A stretch of DNA of 64,000 nt from the NCBI GenBank assembly GCA_030584065.1, contig CP129489.1, positions 3,391,497 through 3,455,496 on the forward strand. The letters run 5' to 3'. A program made the position numbers and the translations under genes. Under the pieces are notes generated by a model. That model saw only the letters and a program-made list of their open reading frames with translations, was not told the DNA's origin and ran no database searches. Positions 15,874 through 25,573 of the stretch are shown here, in pieces. Every line of letters starts with the position of its first letter. Position 1 is the stretch's first letter. Source of the stretch: Flavobacteriales bacterium (lineage in GTDB: Bacteria; Bacteroidota; Bacteroidia; Flavobacteriales_F; PHOS-HE28).

Positions 15874-16637
15874 GGGTAACGCTGGTGCAGAGCCACCTGC
15901 ACTGGGAGGATGCCGCGGAGAACCGCGCGCTCTTCACCGCCAAGTTCAAGGACCTTCGCGGTGCCACCGACCTGGTGGTGCTTCCGGAGATGTTCACCAC
16001 GGGCTTCACCATGCGTAGCCGTGAGCTCGCCGAACGCATGGATGGCCGTACGGTGACGTGGATGAAGGAACAGGCCCAAGCGATGGATGCAGCGCTCTAT
16101 GGCAGCGTCATCATCCGGGAAGGCGATCACTGTTACAACCGGGGCTTGTTCGTCACGCCGGATGGCACGGTGACGACCTACGACAAGCGGCACCTGTTCC
16201 GCTTTGCGAAAGAGACGGACCACTACACCGCCGGTGCCGAACGCGTGGTGGTGGAATGGCGTGGCTGGCGTATCCTGCTGCAGATCTGCTTCGACCTGCG
16301 CTTCCCGGTGTTCGCGCGCAACCGCGGCGATTACGATGCCATCCTCTACGTGGCCAACTGGCCCGAGGTGCGCCGCTACCCGTGGAGCCAGCTGCTTATC
16401 GCACGGGCCATCGAGAACCAATCCTACGTGGTGGGGGTGAACCGCGTTGGCCAGGACGGCAATGGCCACCTCTATTCCGGCGATACCGCGGTGGTCGATC
16501 CGCGGGGCGCGGTGCAAGGGCTCCAGGCAGGGAGCGAAGGCGTGCTGACCGTCCGTTTCGACGGCATGGCGCTGGATGACTTCCGTGCCAAATTCCCGGT
16601 AGCCCTCGAGGCCGATGCATTCGACCTCAGGCTCTGA
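15861..16637 (+). CDS. Nitrilase-family amidohydrolase, omega-amidase type
   Basis: A 258-residue member of the carbon-nitrogen hydrolase superfamily with the full catalytic triad: Glu43 in VLPEMF, Lys109 in TYDKRHLF and Cys143 in QICFDLRFP. The MFTTGFTM and DLRFPVFARN segments are typical of the YafV/omega-amidase branch, which hydrolyses alpha-ketoglutaramate (and alpha-ketosuccinamate) to the keto acid and ammonia. It is coupled by overlap to the aminotransferase upstream, whose glutamine-derived product is its expected substrate. Cytoplasmic; no signal peptide. Confidence 0.88.
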   Translation: MQDLRVTLVQSHLHWEDAAENRALFTAKFKDLRGATDLVVLPEMFTTGFTMRSRELAERMDGRTVTWMKEQAQAMDAALYGSVIIREGDHCYNRGLFVTPDGTVTTYDKRHLFRFAKETDHYTAGAERVVVEWRGWRILLQICFDLRFPVFARNRGDYDAILYVANWPEVRRYPWSQLLIARAIENQSYVVGVNRVGQDGNGHLYSGDTAVVDPRGAVQGLQAGSEGVLTVRFDGMALDDFRAKFPVALEADAFDLRL

Positions 16638-16646
16638 GCGGGACCG

Positions 16647-19600
16647 TCAGCGCAGGACCTGGATGTGGCCCATCTGCGTCTGGGTCACCCCCACCGTGCC
16701 GTCCTCGTCGAGGTAGAACTGGTATTCGAGTCGCCAGACGTAGACATCGTTCTTCACCGGTTCGCCGCGGTACATGCCATCCCATCCCACACTCGCATCG
16801 TCTGTCTCGAACAGCAGTTCGCCCCACCGGTTGTGCACCACCAGATGGATGGAGGCGATGCTCTTCCCGACCGGCATGAACACATCATTGATGCCATCGC
16901 CGTTGGGGGTGAAGGTGTTGGGCACGAAGAGGGTCGCCGGGCAGAACTCGATGACCTGTGCGGAATCCGCAGTGGCGCAATCGTAGGCATTCCGTACGTG
17001 CACGTAGTACCAGCCGTAGGCACTGGCCATGATCACGCGATTCGTCTCGCCTGTGCTCCACGTGTAGGAGGAGCCCGGGTTCCCGGCGTCTATGACCACG
17101 TATTTCGGCTCATCGTCCAGGCAGGTGTGGAATTCGCGCACGGCCATGCGGACGGGCGATGGGTTGAAGAGCACGGTGATGGCATCGCTGCGCTGGCAGT
17201 ATCCGTTGCTGACGCTCACGCTGTATGTGCCGGCGTGGCGAACGGAGAGGTAGCGGCCGGTCGCCCCGGTGCTCCAGAGTCCGGTTCCGCCATCGCCTGC
17301 ATCGAGCAGGAGCTCCTGGCCATCGCACAGTACCGTATCCAGGCCGAGCTCAACGGCCGGGGGCGCCATCAGCGTCACGGAGGCTTCATGGGTGGCGGTG
17401 CACCCGTTCGGCGCGGTGACCTGCACGCTGAAGGAGCCGCTGGCGGCAGCCGTGATGGTCTGGGTGGTGGCGCCGGTGCTCCAGAGGAATGCGCTTCCGG
17501 CATTGCCGGCGTCAAGCGTCGGTGGGGTATCGATGCAGGCGGTGGCATCCTCCAGGGCATCGATGGGGCCGGGCATCACCGAGAGGGTGATCGTATCATC
17601 CGCAGCACAGGACCCATCGGTGACGGTCACGGCGTAGGTGCCGCTGGCCGCTGCCACGATGGTCTGCGTGGTTGAGCCATTGCTCCAGAGGTAGGCTGCA
17701 CCCGGATTCCCCGCATCGAGGGTGAGCGATTGGCCCTGGCAGATGCTCGTATCGCTGCCGAGCGCAATGATCACGGCGGACTGGAGCGTGACCAGGGCAT
17801 CGAAGGTGGCTGCACAGCCCTGCGGCGTGGTCACTGTCACGGCATAGGTGCCGGTGGCATCGGGCGTGATGCTCTGCGTGGTGGCGCCGGTGCTCCAGAG
17901 GTAGCTGCAGCCGGGATTGCCGGCGCTGAGCGTGGGCGGCGCGGTGATGCAAGCGGTGACATCCGTGAGGGGGTCGGCAGGGAGGGGGCTGAACTGCACC
18001 TCCACCGCATCGCTCGCGGCGCAGCCATTCGCATCCGTCACGGTAACCGCATAGCTGCCGCTGGAGCTGACCTGTATCGATGGTGTCTGAGCACCGGTGC
18101 TCCAGAGGATGGTGGCGCCCGCATTGCCGGCGTTGAGCGTCTGCGATGCGCTGCCGCAGATGCTCAGATCGGGGCCGAGCTCCACCGACGGGAGCGGATG
18201 CAGGGTGACGTTGAAGGTGGTGGCGGCCTCGCAGCCGAGGGTATCCGTCATGGTCACAGTATGCGGGCCGCTCTGTACCGGAGTGATGGCGGGCGTCACG
18301 GCGCCGGTGCTCCAGGAGTAGACCACGGCGGGCACCGGTGCAGTGAGTATGAGCGGAACATCCGCGCAGGTGCTCACTGAAATCTCGTCGGGAACCGAGG
18401 CGAAGGCCCGTGTGATGGTGACCTGTGCGCTTACGGAGCAGCCGATGGGATCGCTCACCGTCACGGAGTAGGTAGCGGTGGCATCGGTGAGGATCGTGGG
18501 CGATTGGATATTGGCCGCGTTCAGGTTCGCTGCGGGCGACCAGCTGTAGATGGGGTTGGGCACGTTGTGCTCCACGTTGAGCGGGTGGCCCAGCGCGGTG
18601 CAGAGCGTCAGGTCGGGACCGGCCGTCGCCGTGTAGCCGGTGTTCACCGTGATGGTGACCGACTGGCTCAGCTGACAGCCGCTTGCCGTATGCGTCACGG
18701 TGCAGGTGTAGGTGGTGGTCTGCGCCGGCGTGGCCACCGGATCGGGGATGTTGCTGCTGCTGAGGCCGTCGCCGGTCCAGCTGAAGGTGAGCCCGCTGCC
18801 GCCCGATACCGCGGCCTGCAGCTGTGCAGTCTGGCCTTGGCAGAGCGTGGTGGCGCTCGCGGTCACCTGCAGCCCGAAGAGCTGTCCCACGGTGATGGTG
18901 GTCTGGCCCGCGGCTGTGCACCCGGCGCTGGTAGTAGCGCTCACGCTGTAGGTGGTGGTCTGCGCCGGGGTGGCCACCGGGTCGGCGATGGTGGTGCCGC
19001 TCAGGCTGCCATCATCCGGCGACCATGCGTAGGTGATGCCGGTTCCGGAGCTGGGCGTCGCTTGGAGCTGGATCCCGCTGGCGGAGCACAAGGTCTGGCT
19101 GGGGGTCACGTTGAGGCTGAAGGCTGGCAGCACCTCCACGTAGACCGAATCGGTGTAGACGCAACCGGCAAGGGGGTCCGTGGCGCTGAGCACGTACCAG
19201 CCGCTCGCAGTGGGCGCTGCGGTCGGATGCGCCGCGTTCGGGGCCGAGAGCGTCCCTGGCTGGCTCCAGGCATAGGCGGCGTATCCCTCATCGTATAAGG
19301 CGAGGAGGAAGTCATCGATGGCCCAGTTGTCATGCCCGGCTCCCTGGTTGGCCAGCTGACGCAGGCGGAACATGACGCTCGGTCCCTGGGCCGGCGGCGG
19401 GATGGTGACCGTTACCGGCATGAAGACAGGGTAATCGGATTCCGGGAAGGTGGCAAGGGCCGACCAGCCAAGGCCGTTGTTGGTTGAGTATTCCAGCGAG
19501 ATGTCGTCTCCGGGCTCCGCATCATCGCAGGGCGAGGTGCCCGTGGCGACCTTCAGCTTGAAGCGGATCTCGCCGCCGCCCAGGGTGCTGTAGGCGATGG

Positions 19601-21659
19601 TCTGTGCGCTCCGCTGGCCGTTGCCGTTGAAGTAGAGCGCGGAGCCGCTGAAGGCGCCGCAGTTGAGGCTCACGGCACCGCCTTGGATGGCGGTCCAGGA
19701 GCTGCCTGGCGGGCCATCGAAGCCGTCGCGCGCAGCGGCCCTCAGGACCCGGCTCTGGAGCTGCGTGGTGTTCCCCAGGCAGACCGTTGCCGGCTCTGCG
19801 CTCACGGAAAGGTCGATGATGGCACCGGGTGTCACCGTCACAAGGATGCTATCGATCATCTCGCCGCAGCCGGATGGGCTTGTGACCTGGACGCCGTACC
19901 ATGTGGTTCCGACCGGCAGGGCGATGGGGCTGCTAGAGGCCGGGTCATCGAGCGTGGCATCGGGCCACCAGTCGATGTCGAACCAAGCCGGATCCGGAGA
20001 TGGCGTGAGGGCGAGCTGGACCGGCTCGTACTGGCAGGCATTGATGGCGGGCTGCCCGTTGGCGCTCAGCAGCGTCGGCAGCGTAAGCGGCATGCCCACA
20101 TGGTAGGTGAAGGATTGCGGACAGCCGCTCACGTCCAGCAGGCCGCTCACCGTGTAGCTCTCGGTTCCGGAGGGGGTGATGGTAAGCGTGCCTCCCGTGC
20201 CCAGGATGATGTCCGGTGCGCTGGCGGAGGCCCACTGGAAATTCGTCAGCGAACCGGGTGCGTTGAGCGTGATGGTTCCCGCGCCGCAGACCGTTGAGTC
20301 CTGCGTCACGTGCGCGGCATCGATGTCGCTGACGGATGCGGCGTAGCTCTCGCCGAATCCAAGTCCGAAGGCGTACGCCTGAAGGCCGGCGGGGCATGCC
20401 ACACGGTGCAGACCGGCCGTTACCGGGAGCCGGGCATGCATGCGGTCAGCGCAGCCGGCATAGGGCTGGAAGAGGGCTGCGCTCACCGGTGAGCCGTCCA
20501 GCGTCACCTGGCCCGTCGCCCCGCTGGGCACCACGATGCTCACGCTATGGGCGCTCACCTGGCTGCTGGTGGAGGTGTTGAAGCGGGCGCTCGTGGAGAG
20601 GCGATCGGCGGGCGACAGCAGCACCAGCGAGGGGTCGCCGTTACCGACGCAGCTGTAGCCCTCCAGCAGCTGGGCAACGCTCACCGGAAGGCTGGATGCG
20701 ATGCAGGCCGGCGTGCCGCTGCCATTCACCTCGTGCCGCTGTCCGGCGTTCAGGGTGATCGGCGCTCCTCCGGCGATGCTCACCGTGGTGCCGTCCTGGT
20801 GCGCCATGATGCGATAGGTGCTCCCGCTCACGCCGTTCACCGGCACCGTGTAGTACCGGGTCCCCCAGGCGCTCAGGGGCAGGCATTGCTCGAAGATGTG
20901 ATCGCATGCGGAGCAGGATCCGGGCACCGTGGCGCACATCGATCCGCCCATGACCACGAAGGGCCGGCATGGCCCGCTCTGGGCGGTGCCTTCCACGAGG
21001 GTCCCCGTCAGGTCGAGCATGTCCGTCGCTGCCTGCACCTGGTAGATCTGGCCGGCACTAAGGCTCACCGTGAAGGGCACACCGGCAGGGCGTCCTCCTG
21101 CGGTGTTCACGGAAGGCGTGATCCGCACCTCCGTCCCGTCCTCGGTGGCGAGCACGGCGAATTCGCTCTTGTGGAGGTTGTTGAAGTTGGGGAGGCCCTG
21201 GTAGGCATCCACGCGATAAGCGGTGCCCAAAGAGGCTTCCGGCAGCACCTGTGACAGGTCGTGCGTATAGTTCTGGAAGCTCGAGATGAAGACGTTCACG
21301 CTGTCCTGCGCTTGGATGAGCACCCCCTTGCCTTGGATGGTCTCTGTCCCGGTGGCCTCGGCACTGGTGGGCACATCCACCACCACCACCCCGTTGGCCG
21401 CCACGCTGAACGGTGCGCTCCAGCCCATGATGGGGATGCTCACCGTGCCGCTGGTCGATTGGCCGGACACGATGTGGACGCGCAAGGCCTGTGCGCCGAA
21501 TCCGTTCTGCATGAAGGCCGCCCAGAAGCGCTTGCCGCGCGTGGGCAGCACGGAGGCCTCCTGCGCCGCTGCGGATGAAGCGAGCAGCAGGCATAGCGCT
21601 GCGGCTGAGATGACGCAGCTGCGATGGAAGGGAGTTCTCAGGTCGGTTCGTTCGGCCAT
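16647..21659 (-). CDS. Giant secreted adhesin-like protein: IgGFc-binding-like N-terminus, PKD-like repeats, T9SS type B (CHU_C) domain
   Basis: About 1670 residues. After a signal peptide (cleavage near ASSAAAQ) comes an N-terminal domain like the IgGFc-binding family (FWAAFMQNGFGAQALRVHI, GKGVLIQAQDSVNVFISSF), then a lectin-like segment near residues 650-810 (FDGPPGSSWTAIQGGAVS, NNGLGWSALATFPES), many PKD/Ig-like repeats, and finally the gliding-motility-associated C-terminal domain (LFVPNTFTPNGDGINDVF, YRGEPVKNDVYVWRLEYQ), the type B T9SS signal. It should be exported to the cell surface. A GTG start three codons upstream is possible. Substrate or partner unknown. Confidence 0.88.
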   Translation of the reverse strand: MAERTDLRTPFHRSCVISAAALCLLLASSAAAQEASVLPTRGKRFWAAFMQNGFGAQALRVHIVSGQSTSGTVSIPIMGWSAPFSVAANGVVVVDVPTSAEATGTETIQGKGVLIQAQDSVNVFISSFQNYTHDLSQVLPEASLGTAYRVDAYQGLPNFNNLHKSEFAVLATEDGTEVRITPSVNTAGGRPAGVPFTVSLSAGQIYQVQAATDMLDLTGTLVEGTAQSGPCRPFVVMGGSMCATVPGSCSACDHIFEQCLPLSAWGTRYYTVPVNGVSGSTYRIMAHQDGTTVSIAGGAPITLNAGQRHEVNGSGTPACIASSLPVSVAQLLEGYSCVGNGDPSLVLLSPADRLSTSARFNTSTSSQVSAHSVSIVVPSGATGQVTLDGSPVSAALFQPYAGCADRMHARLPVTAGLHRVACPAGLQAYAFGLGFGESYAASVSDIDAAHVTQDSTVCGAGTITLNAPGSLTNFQWASASAPDIILGTGGTLTITPSGTESYTVSGLLDVSGCPQSFTYHVGMPLTLPTLLSANGQPAINACQYEPVQLALTPSPDPAWFDIDWWPDATLDDPASSSPIALPVGTTWYGVQVTSPSGCGEMIDSILVTVTPGAIIDLSVSAEPATVCLGNTTQLQSRVLRAAARDGFDGPPGSSWTAIQGGAVSLNCGAFSGSALYFNGNGQRSAQTIAYSTLGGGEIRFKLKVATGTSPCDDAEPGDDISLEYSTNNGLGWSALATFPESDYPVFMPVTVTIPPPAQGPSVMFRLRQLANQGAGHDNWAIDDFLLALYDEGYAAYAWSQPGTLSAPNAAHPTAAPTASGWYVLSATDPLAGCVYTDSVYVEVLPAFSLNVTPSQTLCSASGIQLQATPSSGTGITYAWSPDDGSLSGTTIADPVATPAQTTTYSVSATTSAGCTAAGQTTITVGQLFGLQVTASATTLCQGQTAQLQAAVSGGSGLTFSWTGDGLSSSNIPDPVATPAQTTTYTCTVTHTASGCQLSQSVTITVNTGYTATAGPDLTLCTALGHPLNVEHNVPNPIYSWSPAANLNAANIQSPTILTDATATYSVTVSDPIGCSVSAQVTITRAFASVPDEISVSTCADVPLILTAPVPAVVYSWSTGAVTPAITPVQSGPHTVTMTDTLGCEAATTFNVTLHPLPSVELGPDLSICGSASQTLNAGNAGATILWSTGAQTPSIQVSSSGSYAVTVTDANGCAASDAVEVQFSPLPADPLTDVTACITAPPTLSAGNPGCSYLWSTGATTQSITPDATGTYAVTVTTPQGCAATFDALVTLQSAVIIALGSDTSICQGQSLTLDAGNPGAAYLWSNGSTTQTIVAAASGTYAVTVTDGSCAADDTITLSVMPGPIDALEDATACIDTPPTLDAGNAGSAFLWSTGATTQTITAAASGSFSVQVTAPNGCTATHEASVTLMAPPAVELGLDTVLCDGQELLLDAGDGGTGLWSTGATGRYLSVRHAGTYSVSVSNGYCQRSDAITVLFNPSPVRMAVREFHTCLDDEPKYVVIDAGNPGSSYTWSTGETNRVIMASAYGWYYVHVRNAYDCATADSAQVIEFCPATLFVPNTFTPNGDGINDVFMPVGKSIASIHLVVHNRWGELLFETDDASVGWDGMYRGEPVKNDVYVWRLEYQFYLDEDGTVGVTQTQMGHIQVLR
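16960..18200 (-). repeat. Tandem PKD-like repeat array inside the T9SS type B gene (approximate limits)
   Basis: About six repeats of ~70 residues share the pattern CxxxxPTLDAGNxGxxxLWSTGATTQTIxxxASGTYAVTVTxxxGC. At DNA level they are diverged but retain runs such as GTGCTCCAGAGG at matching points on the plus strand (17271, 17480, 17891, 18109 and nearby). Such arrays form extended stalks in surface proteins. Confidence 0.75.
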
Positions 21660-21751
21660 CCTTGCCACCGAAGAGCGGAATGGTGGCGGCCGTTCTACGC
21701 GATCGGCGGACCGAGGTTCCTATGCTGTGCTGCGGCGTTCCGGCCTGCGCT

Positions 21752-23362
21752 TCAGTCCGCGCGCAGCTTCCACTCGATGCCAAGGTCCCAGCCGGCACGC
21801 ACGTTGATCGGCTCGGCGTGGTGCCATACCCGTTCGGGCTGCAGGCCGGCGCGCCATTGCCCGGGATCCCAGCGCCCGCTGCCATCGGCATCCTCGATCA
21901 GGCGCATGGAGTGGTTGCCTGGCTCAAGGCGCTCCCAGGTGATGCGGTCGCCGGTGGAAATCCCGCGCGCTTCGCGCACGACCCGCCCTTGCGCATCAAG
22001 GAGCTGCAGGATCAGGCGGTCCAATGGCGTGCCGGCAGCGGCGACGGTCACCCGCAAGGTGCCTAGGCTGCGGGCTTCGGCACGGCCAAGGGTGAAACGC
22101 AGGGAGTCGTTGGTGGCGCCGTAGCGGTCCGTGACGGCCTTGGGCAACAGGGTGAGCTGGGCATTGGACCCGGGGGGCAGGTCGGCTTCGATGCGCAAGC
22201 GGCGGACCGACCCAGGGTCTGCCTCGACGCGCACCGGGGTCGCAACGCTGTCTATGCGGAGATCGAACCGGTCCGTGTCCCACGCCGCGATGGGGCGTGC
22301 CGCAGTGAGGGTCACGGAGAAGGCCCCATCGGCCTCTTGGGTGGCGCTCCGCAAGACGAGCTTGAAGGGCATGGGGCGGATCGGGAGGTAGCGCAGGGTA
22401 TCGAGGATGCCCGTTTCGGCGGCGACGGCATAGCGCCCCTCAGCCAAGGCGGTGGTATCGGAAGGCCACATCAGCACCGTATCACGGGCGGCGTTCCACT
22501 CCGGTGTCCAGGTGATGCGGCCGCCTGTGCGCTCCACGTCATGGAGGGCGATCGTCACGGCCGGCCTCGCCAGGATCAACCGCCAGGCACGGTCTTCGGT
22601 GACCGACGCCTCGCGTACCTGCTGCGCGGCGCTTGCCTCGCGGAACAGCCTCAGGTGCAGAAGGGCCGCCGCCGTGTCCGATGGCGGGTGCGGCGTCACC
22701 GGGCTGGGCAGGAAAGCGATCTCCTCGGTGGGCAGGTCGTATCGATGATTGCCGTTCTGGTCGCGCAAGGCCACGGCATGGAAACGGCCGGGCGGCAAAT
22801 GGGAGAGCGTGAACCGGCCCTGCTTGTCGGTGCGGGTCGCATAAGCCGGCCTGCCGCCGGTGAACGCGGCGGTATCGCCCTCGGTGAGCAGCATCACTTT
22901 CACGCCTTCGGCCGGGGTGCCGCTGAAGGCTTCGCCCACACGGCCGCTGAGCATGAGGCTGTCGAGTGCTGCGCCGGTGGAGAGCACGTAGGCGAGCCCA
23001 TTGGCCCGGTTGCCTTCCGTGAGGTCCTTCACCGATTCGCCGATCGCGAAGGTGTAGGTGGCATCGGGCTTGAGCTCGCCCTTCCAGCGCACCTCCACCT
23101 CGCGTGCGCCGGTGATGGCGATGGTGGGCGGCGGGTCGATCGGAGGGGAGACGAGCAGGCCCTCGCGCGACCTCTCCAACTGGATGCGCTCATCGAACCG
23201 GAGGACGAAGCGGTTTCCCGTGAAGCGCGTGGTGCCGTCAGGCGGAATGGCGTTGACCAGGAGCGGCGACGCCTCATCCTTCGGCCCACCGGTGATGTCG
23301 CGCACCTGCGCGCAGGCTCCCAGGAGAAGCGCCACGGCCATCAGGGCGCTGTGCCGCCTCAT
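21752..23362 (-). CDS. Ig-like domain lipoprotein of Bacteroidota
   Basis: A 536-residue lipoprotein with a lipobox ending at Cys17 (ALLLGAC). After it comes QVRDITGGPKDEASPLLVNA, a signature start of a widespread Bacteroidota family carrying an N-terminal Ig-like (Big_5-type) domain: PPDGTTRFTGNRFVLRFDER. A carboxypeptidase-regulatory-like segment follows (SGRVGEAFSGTPAEGVKVML, GRFTLSHLPPGRFHAVALRD). It probably sits in the outer membrane. Its ATG overlaps the stop of the fRMsr gene by four bases, so the two are translationally coupled, although a functional link is not obvious. Confidence 0.85.
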   Translation of the reverse strand: MRRHSALMAVALLLGACAQVRDITGGPKDEASPLLVNAIPPDGTTRFTGNRFVLRFDERIQLERSREGLLVSPPIDPPPTIAITGAREVEVRWKGELKPDATYTFAIGESVKDLTEGNRANGLAYVLSTGAALDSLMLSGRVGEAFSGTPAEGVKVMLLTEGDTAAFTGGRPAYATRTDKQGRFTLSHLPPGRFHAVALRDQNGNHRYDLPTEEIAFLPSPVTPHPPSDTAAALLHLRLFREASAAQQVREASVTEDRAWRLILARPAVTIALHDVERTGGRITWTPEWNAARDTVLMWPSDTTALAEGRYAVAAETGILDTLRYLPIRPMPFKLVLRSATQEADGAFSVTLTAARPIAAWDTDRFDLRIDSVATPVRVEADPGSVRRLRIEADLPPGSNAQLTLLPKAVTDRYGATNDSLRFTLGRAEARSLGTLRVTVAAAGTPLDRLILQLLDAQGRVVREARGISTGDRITWERLEPGNHSMRLIEDADGSGRWDPGQWRAGLQPERVWHHAEPINVRAGWDLGIEWKLRAD

Positions 23363-23847
23363 TCGAAGAGCGGTTGCAGGATCTCGCACATCGTCTCCAG
23401 CGCATGCACATCGACGGTGCCGAAGTCGTCGAGCTCCGTACTGTCGATGTCGAGCACAGCGGCGATGCGGCCGTCCCTGTCGCGGATGGGCACCACGATT
23501 TCCGACCGGCTGTGGGGGCTGCAGGCGATATGCCCGGGGAACTGCTCTACATCGGGCACCACCAAGGTCTTTTCCTGCTTCCAGGCGCCGCCGCACACGC
23601 CCTTGCCGAAGGCGATGCGCGAGCAGGCCACGGGTCCCTGGAAGGGGCCCAGCACCAGGTCCGCACCGGCTACCCGGTAGAAGCCGACCCAGTGCCAGGC
23701 GAAGCGCTCCATGATGAGCGCACTGAAGTTGGCCATCGCGGCGATGAGGTCGCGCTCCTCGCTCAGCAGCTCCTGCATCTCGGGGAGCAGCGCATCGTAC
23801 GCAGCCACGCGGTCTGAGGAATTCTTGGTCGGCTTCGTGCCAGGCAT
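23359..23847 (-). CDS. msrC: Free methionine-(R)-sulfoxide reductase (GAF domain)
   Basis: A 162-residue single GAF-domain enzyme. It carries the three cysteines of the fRMsr family at the right spacing: Cys75 and Cys85 in GPVACSRIAFGKGVCGGAW and Cys109 in GHIACSPHSRSEIVVP (the spacing 10 and 24 matches E. coli Cys84/94/118). It reduces free methionine-R-sulfoxide using thioredoxin. The ATG before PGTKPTKNSS gives the normal family length. It is followed by an overlapping lipoprotein gene. Assignment by motif is strong; the symbol follows common usage. Confidence 0.92.
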   Translation of the reverse strand: MPGTKPTKNSSDRVAAYDALLPEMQELLSEERDLIAAMANFSALIMERFAWHWVGFYRVAGADLVLGPFQGPVACSRIAFGKGVCGGAWKQEKTLVVPDVEQFPGHIACSPHSRSEIVVPIRDRDGRIAAVLDIDSTELDDFGTVDVHALETMCEILQPLFE

Positions 23848-23876
23848 GCAATTCGGTTGGGCGGCGAAATTACCCG

Positions 23877-24581
23877 TCAGGCGCAGGCAGCGGTGAACAG
23901 GCTCACGCGCACCCCCGGCACGGCTACCAGCGCAGCGGCGCAGGCTTCGATGGTGGCGCCTGTCGTTACCACGTCGTCCACCAGCAGCACATGCCGCCCC
24001 TCCAGCGCTTTCGGGTCGCGCACCACGAAGGCATCCCGCACATTCCGCCACCGGTCCAATCGGCCCTTGCGGGTCTGCGTCTCGGTCCGGGCGCCTCGGG
24101 CCAGGGCATGGTGCAGGGGCGCCAGGGGCAGCACCTCGCGCATGCCGTCGCAAAGGAGCCGGCTCTGGTTGTAGCCGCGCTGCCGTTGCTTGCGCGGGTG
24201 GAGCGGGATGGCCAGCAGCGCGTCCGCACCGGCGAACCGCGCACTCGTGCCGAGCGCCTCGCCCATGAGCCGGCCCATGAATCGGGCGGCCTCCGTATCC
24301 TGCGCGTATTTGATGCGGTGCAGGATGCGCTGCACCTTGCCGTGCGAATTGAATTGAAGCAGCGCGCTGGCTGCCTGGAGCTGCACGCGGCCATGGAAGA
24401 GCCGCTCCACCGGATTCAGGGGGTCGTCGTGGAAGCGCGTGAAGGGGAGATCCGCCAGGCAGGGCCCGCACAGGCATTCCTCATGGCGCATGAGCGGGGT
24501 GTCGCACCCGGCGCAGCGGCGCGGGATGAAGAGCCCGACGAGGTCGGAGGCCCAGAGCTTGAGTGTGTCAACTGTGCGCAA
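23877..24581 (-). CDS. comF: ComF-family phosphoribosyltransferase-like protein
   Basis: A 234-residue protein with the ComF layout: an N-terminal zinc-finger (CAGC ... CLCGPC, residues ~23-42), the linker RILHRIKYAQDTEAARFMG, and a phosphoribosyltransferase domain with AIPLHPRKQRQRGYNQSRLL and the PRPP loop HVLLVDDVVTTGATIEAC. ComF proteins support DNA uptake during natural transformation in Gram-positives; in Bacteroidota they are widespread but less studied. The frame begins with TTG; no ATG is available at the usual family start, about 23 residues before CAGC. Confidence 0.9.
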   Translation of the reverse strand: MRTVDTLKLWASDLVGLFIPRRCAGCDTPLMRHEECLCGPCLADLPFTRFHDDPLNPVERLFHGRVQLQAASALLQFNSHGKVQRILHRIKYAQDTEAARFMGRLMGEALGTSARFAGADALLAIPLHPRKQRQRGYNQSRLLCDGMREVLPLAPLHHALARGARTETQTRKGRLDRWRNVRDAFVVRDPKALEGRHVLLVDDVVTTGATIEACAAALVAVPGVRVSLFTAACA

Positions 24582-24633
24582 TACGATGTTGATAAGCGCG
24601 GCGTTCAGGAAGGGTGGGCCTTCGGGCCGGCAG

Positions 24634-24641
24634 TAATTTAG
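24634..24641 (+). promoter_or_regulatory. Promoter-like TAATTTAG box
   Basis: TAATTTAG lies 21 bases before the ATG of the coiled-coil protein gene, in the gap between divergently transcribed comF and that gene. It fits TAnnTTnG. Confidence 0.4.
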
Positions 24642-24662
24642 CCCGCTGATTGCATCCCTCCC

Positions 24663-25571
24663 ATGGACGAGCCGACGAACCAGCCGACGAAGAACCGCTC
24701 CAATACCGGACTGCTGCTACTGGTAGTGCTGCTGCTGATCAGCAATGTGGTGATGCTGTGGATGCTGATGCAGCGGGGCAAGGAGGTGGAGCAGACCCAG
24801 GAGAAGGTGGTGGCCCTGGAGGAGCGCAACGAGGATGTGCTGGGCATGCTGGAGAGCACCTTGAACAGCTACGACTCGCTCCAGACGGAGAATGACACTA
24901 TCAAGCAGGAGCTCGAGCTGCAGAAGCAGCAGATCCAGGAGCTGATGGACAAGGTGAAGCGCGGCAACTATGACCTGGCCAAGGCGCGCAAGGAGGCCGA
25001 GACGCTGCGGTCGATCATGAAGAACTACATCGCGCAGATCGATTCGCTCAACCGGGCGAATCAGGTCCTCACGGCCGAGAAGCAGCAGCTCACCCAGGAG
25101 CTGGGGGAGGAGAAGGCTCAGAAGGAGGCGCTCGCCACCGAGAAGGAGACCTTGCAGGGCAAGATCGCCCGCGGAGCCGTCCTCCATACCACGAGCATCA
25201 CGGCCGGGGCGCTGTTCGTGCGCAGCAACGGCAAGCAGGTCGATACGGAGCGCGCGAACAAGGCGGAGATGATCAAGTGCTGCTTCACGCTGGGCGAGAA
25301 CAAGGTCACCGACGCGGGCGACAAGACGCTCTACATGCGCGTGATCAGCCCGGACGGCAAGGTGCTCCCCACGTCCGATGGCGCCAGCCGGTTCAAGTTC
25401 AATGGCGTGGAGGGCGAGTACAGCGCCAAGCGCGAGGTGAATTACCAGAACCAGCCTGTGGATGCCTGCATCTTCTGGACGGGCGGGGAGGAGCTGCGCA
25501 CCGGGCAGTACATCGTGGAGGTCTACGAGGCGGGCTCGCTCGTGTCGAAGGCCAGTTTCAACCTGAAGTAG
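24663..25571 (+). CDS. Membrane-anchored coiled-coil protein with C-terminal beta domain
   Basis: A 302-residue protein. A cytoplasmic N-terminal tail (MDEPTNQPTKNRSNTG) is followed by one membrane helix (LLLLVVLLLISNVVMLWML), a long coiled coil (residues ~40-165, Glu/Gln/Lys/Leu-rich heptads) and a compact C-terminal domain rich in beta-type sequence (TLYMRVISPDGKVLPTSDGA, AKREVNYQNQPVDACIFW, EELRTGQYIVEVYEAG). The last domain reads like a periplasmic carbohydrate- or protein-binding beta sandwich. Family of unknown function common in Bacteroidota (recalled). It is convergent with the large outer-membrane protein gene. Confidence 0.75.
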   Translation: MDEPTNQPTKNRSNTGLLLLVVLLLISNVVMLWMLMQRGKEVEQTQEKVVALEERNEDVLGMLESTLNSYDSLQTENDTIKQELELQKQQIQELMDKVKRGNYDLAKARKEAETLRSIMKNYIAQIDSLNRANQVLTAEKQQLTQELGEEKAQKEALATEKETLQGKIARGAVLHTTSITAGALFVRSNGKQVDTERANKAEMIKCCFTLGENKVTDAGDKTLYMRVISPDGKVLPTSDGASRFKFNGVEGEYSAKREVNYQNQPVDACIFWTGGEELRTGQYIVEVYEAGSLVSKASFNLK

Positions 25572-25573
25572 CT

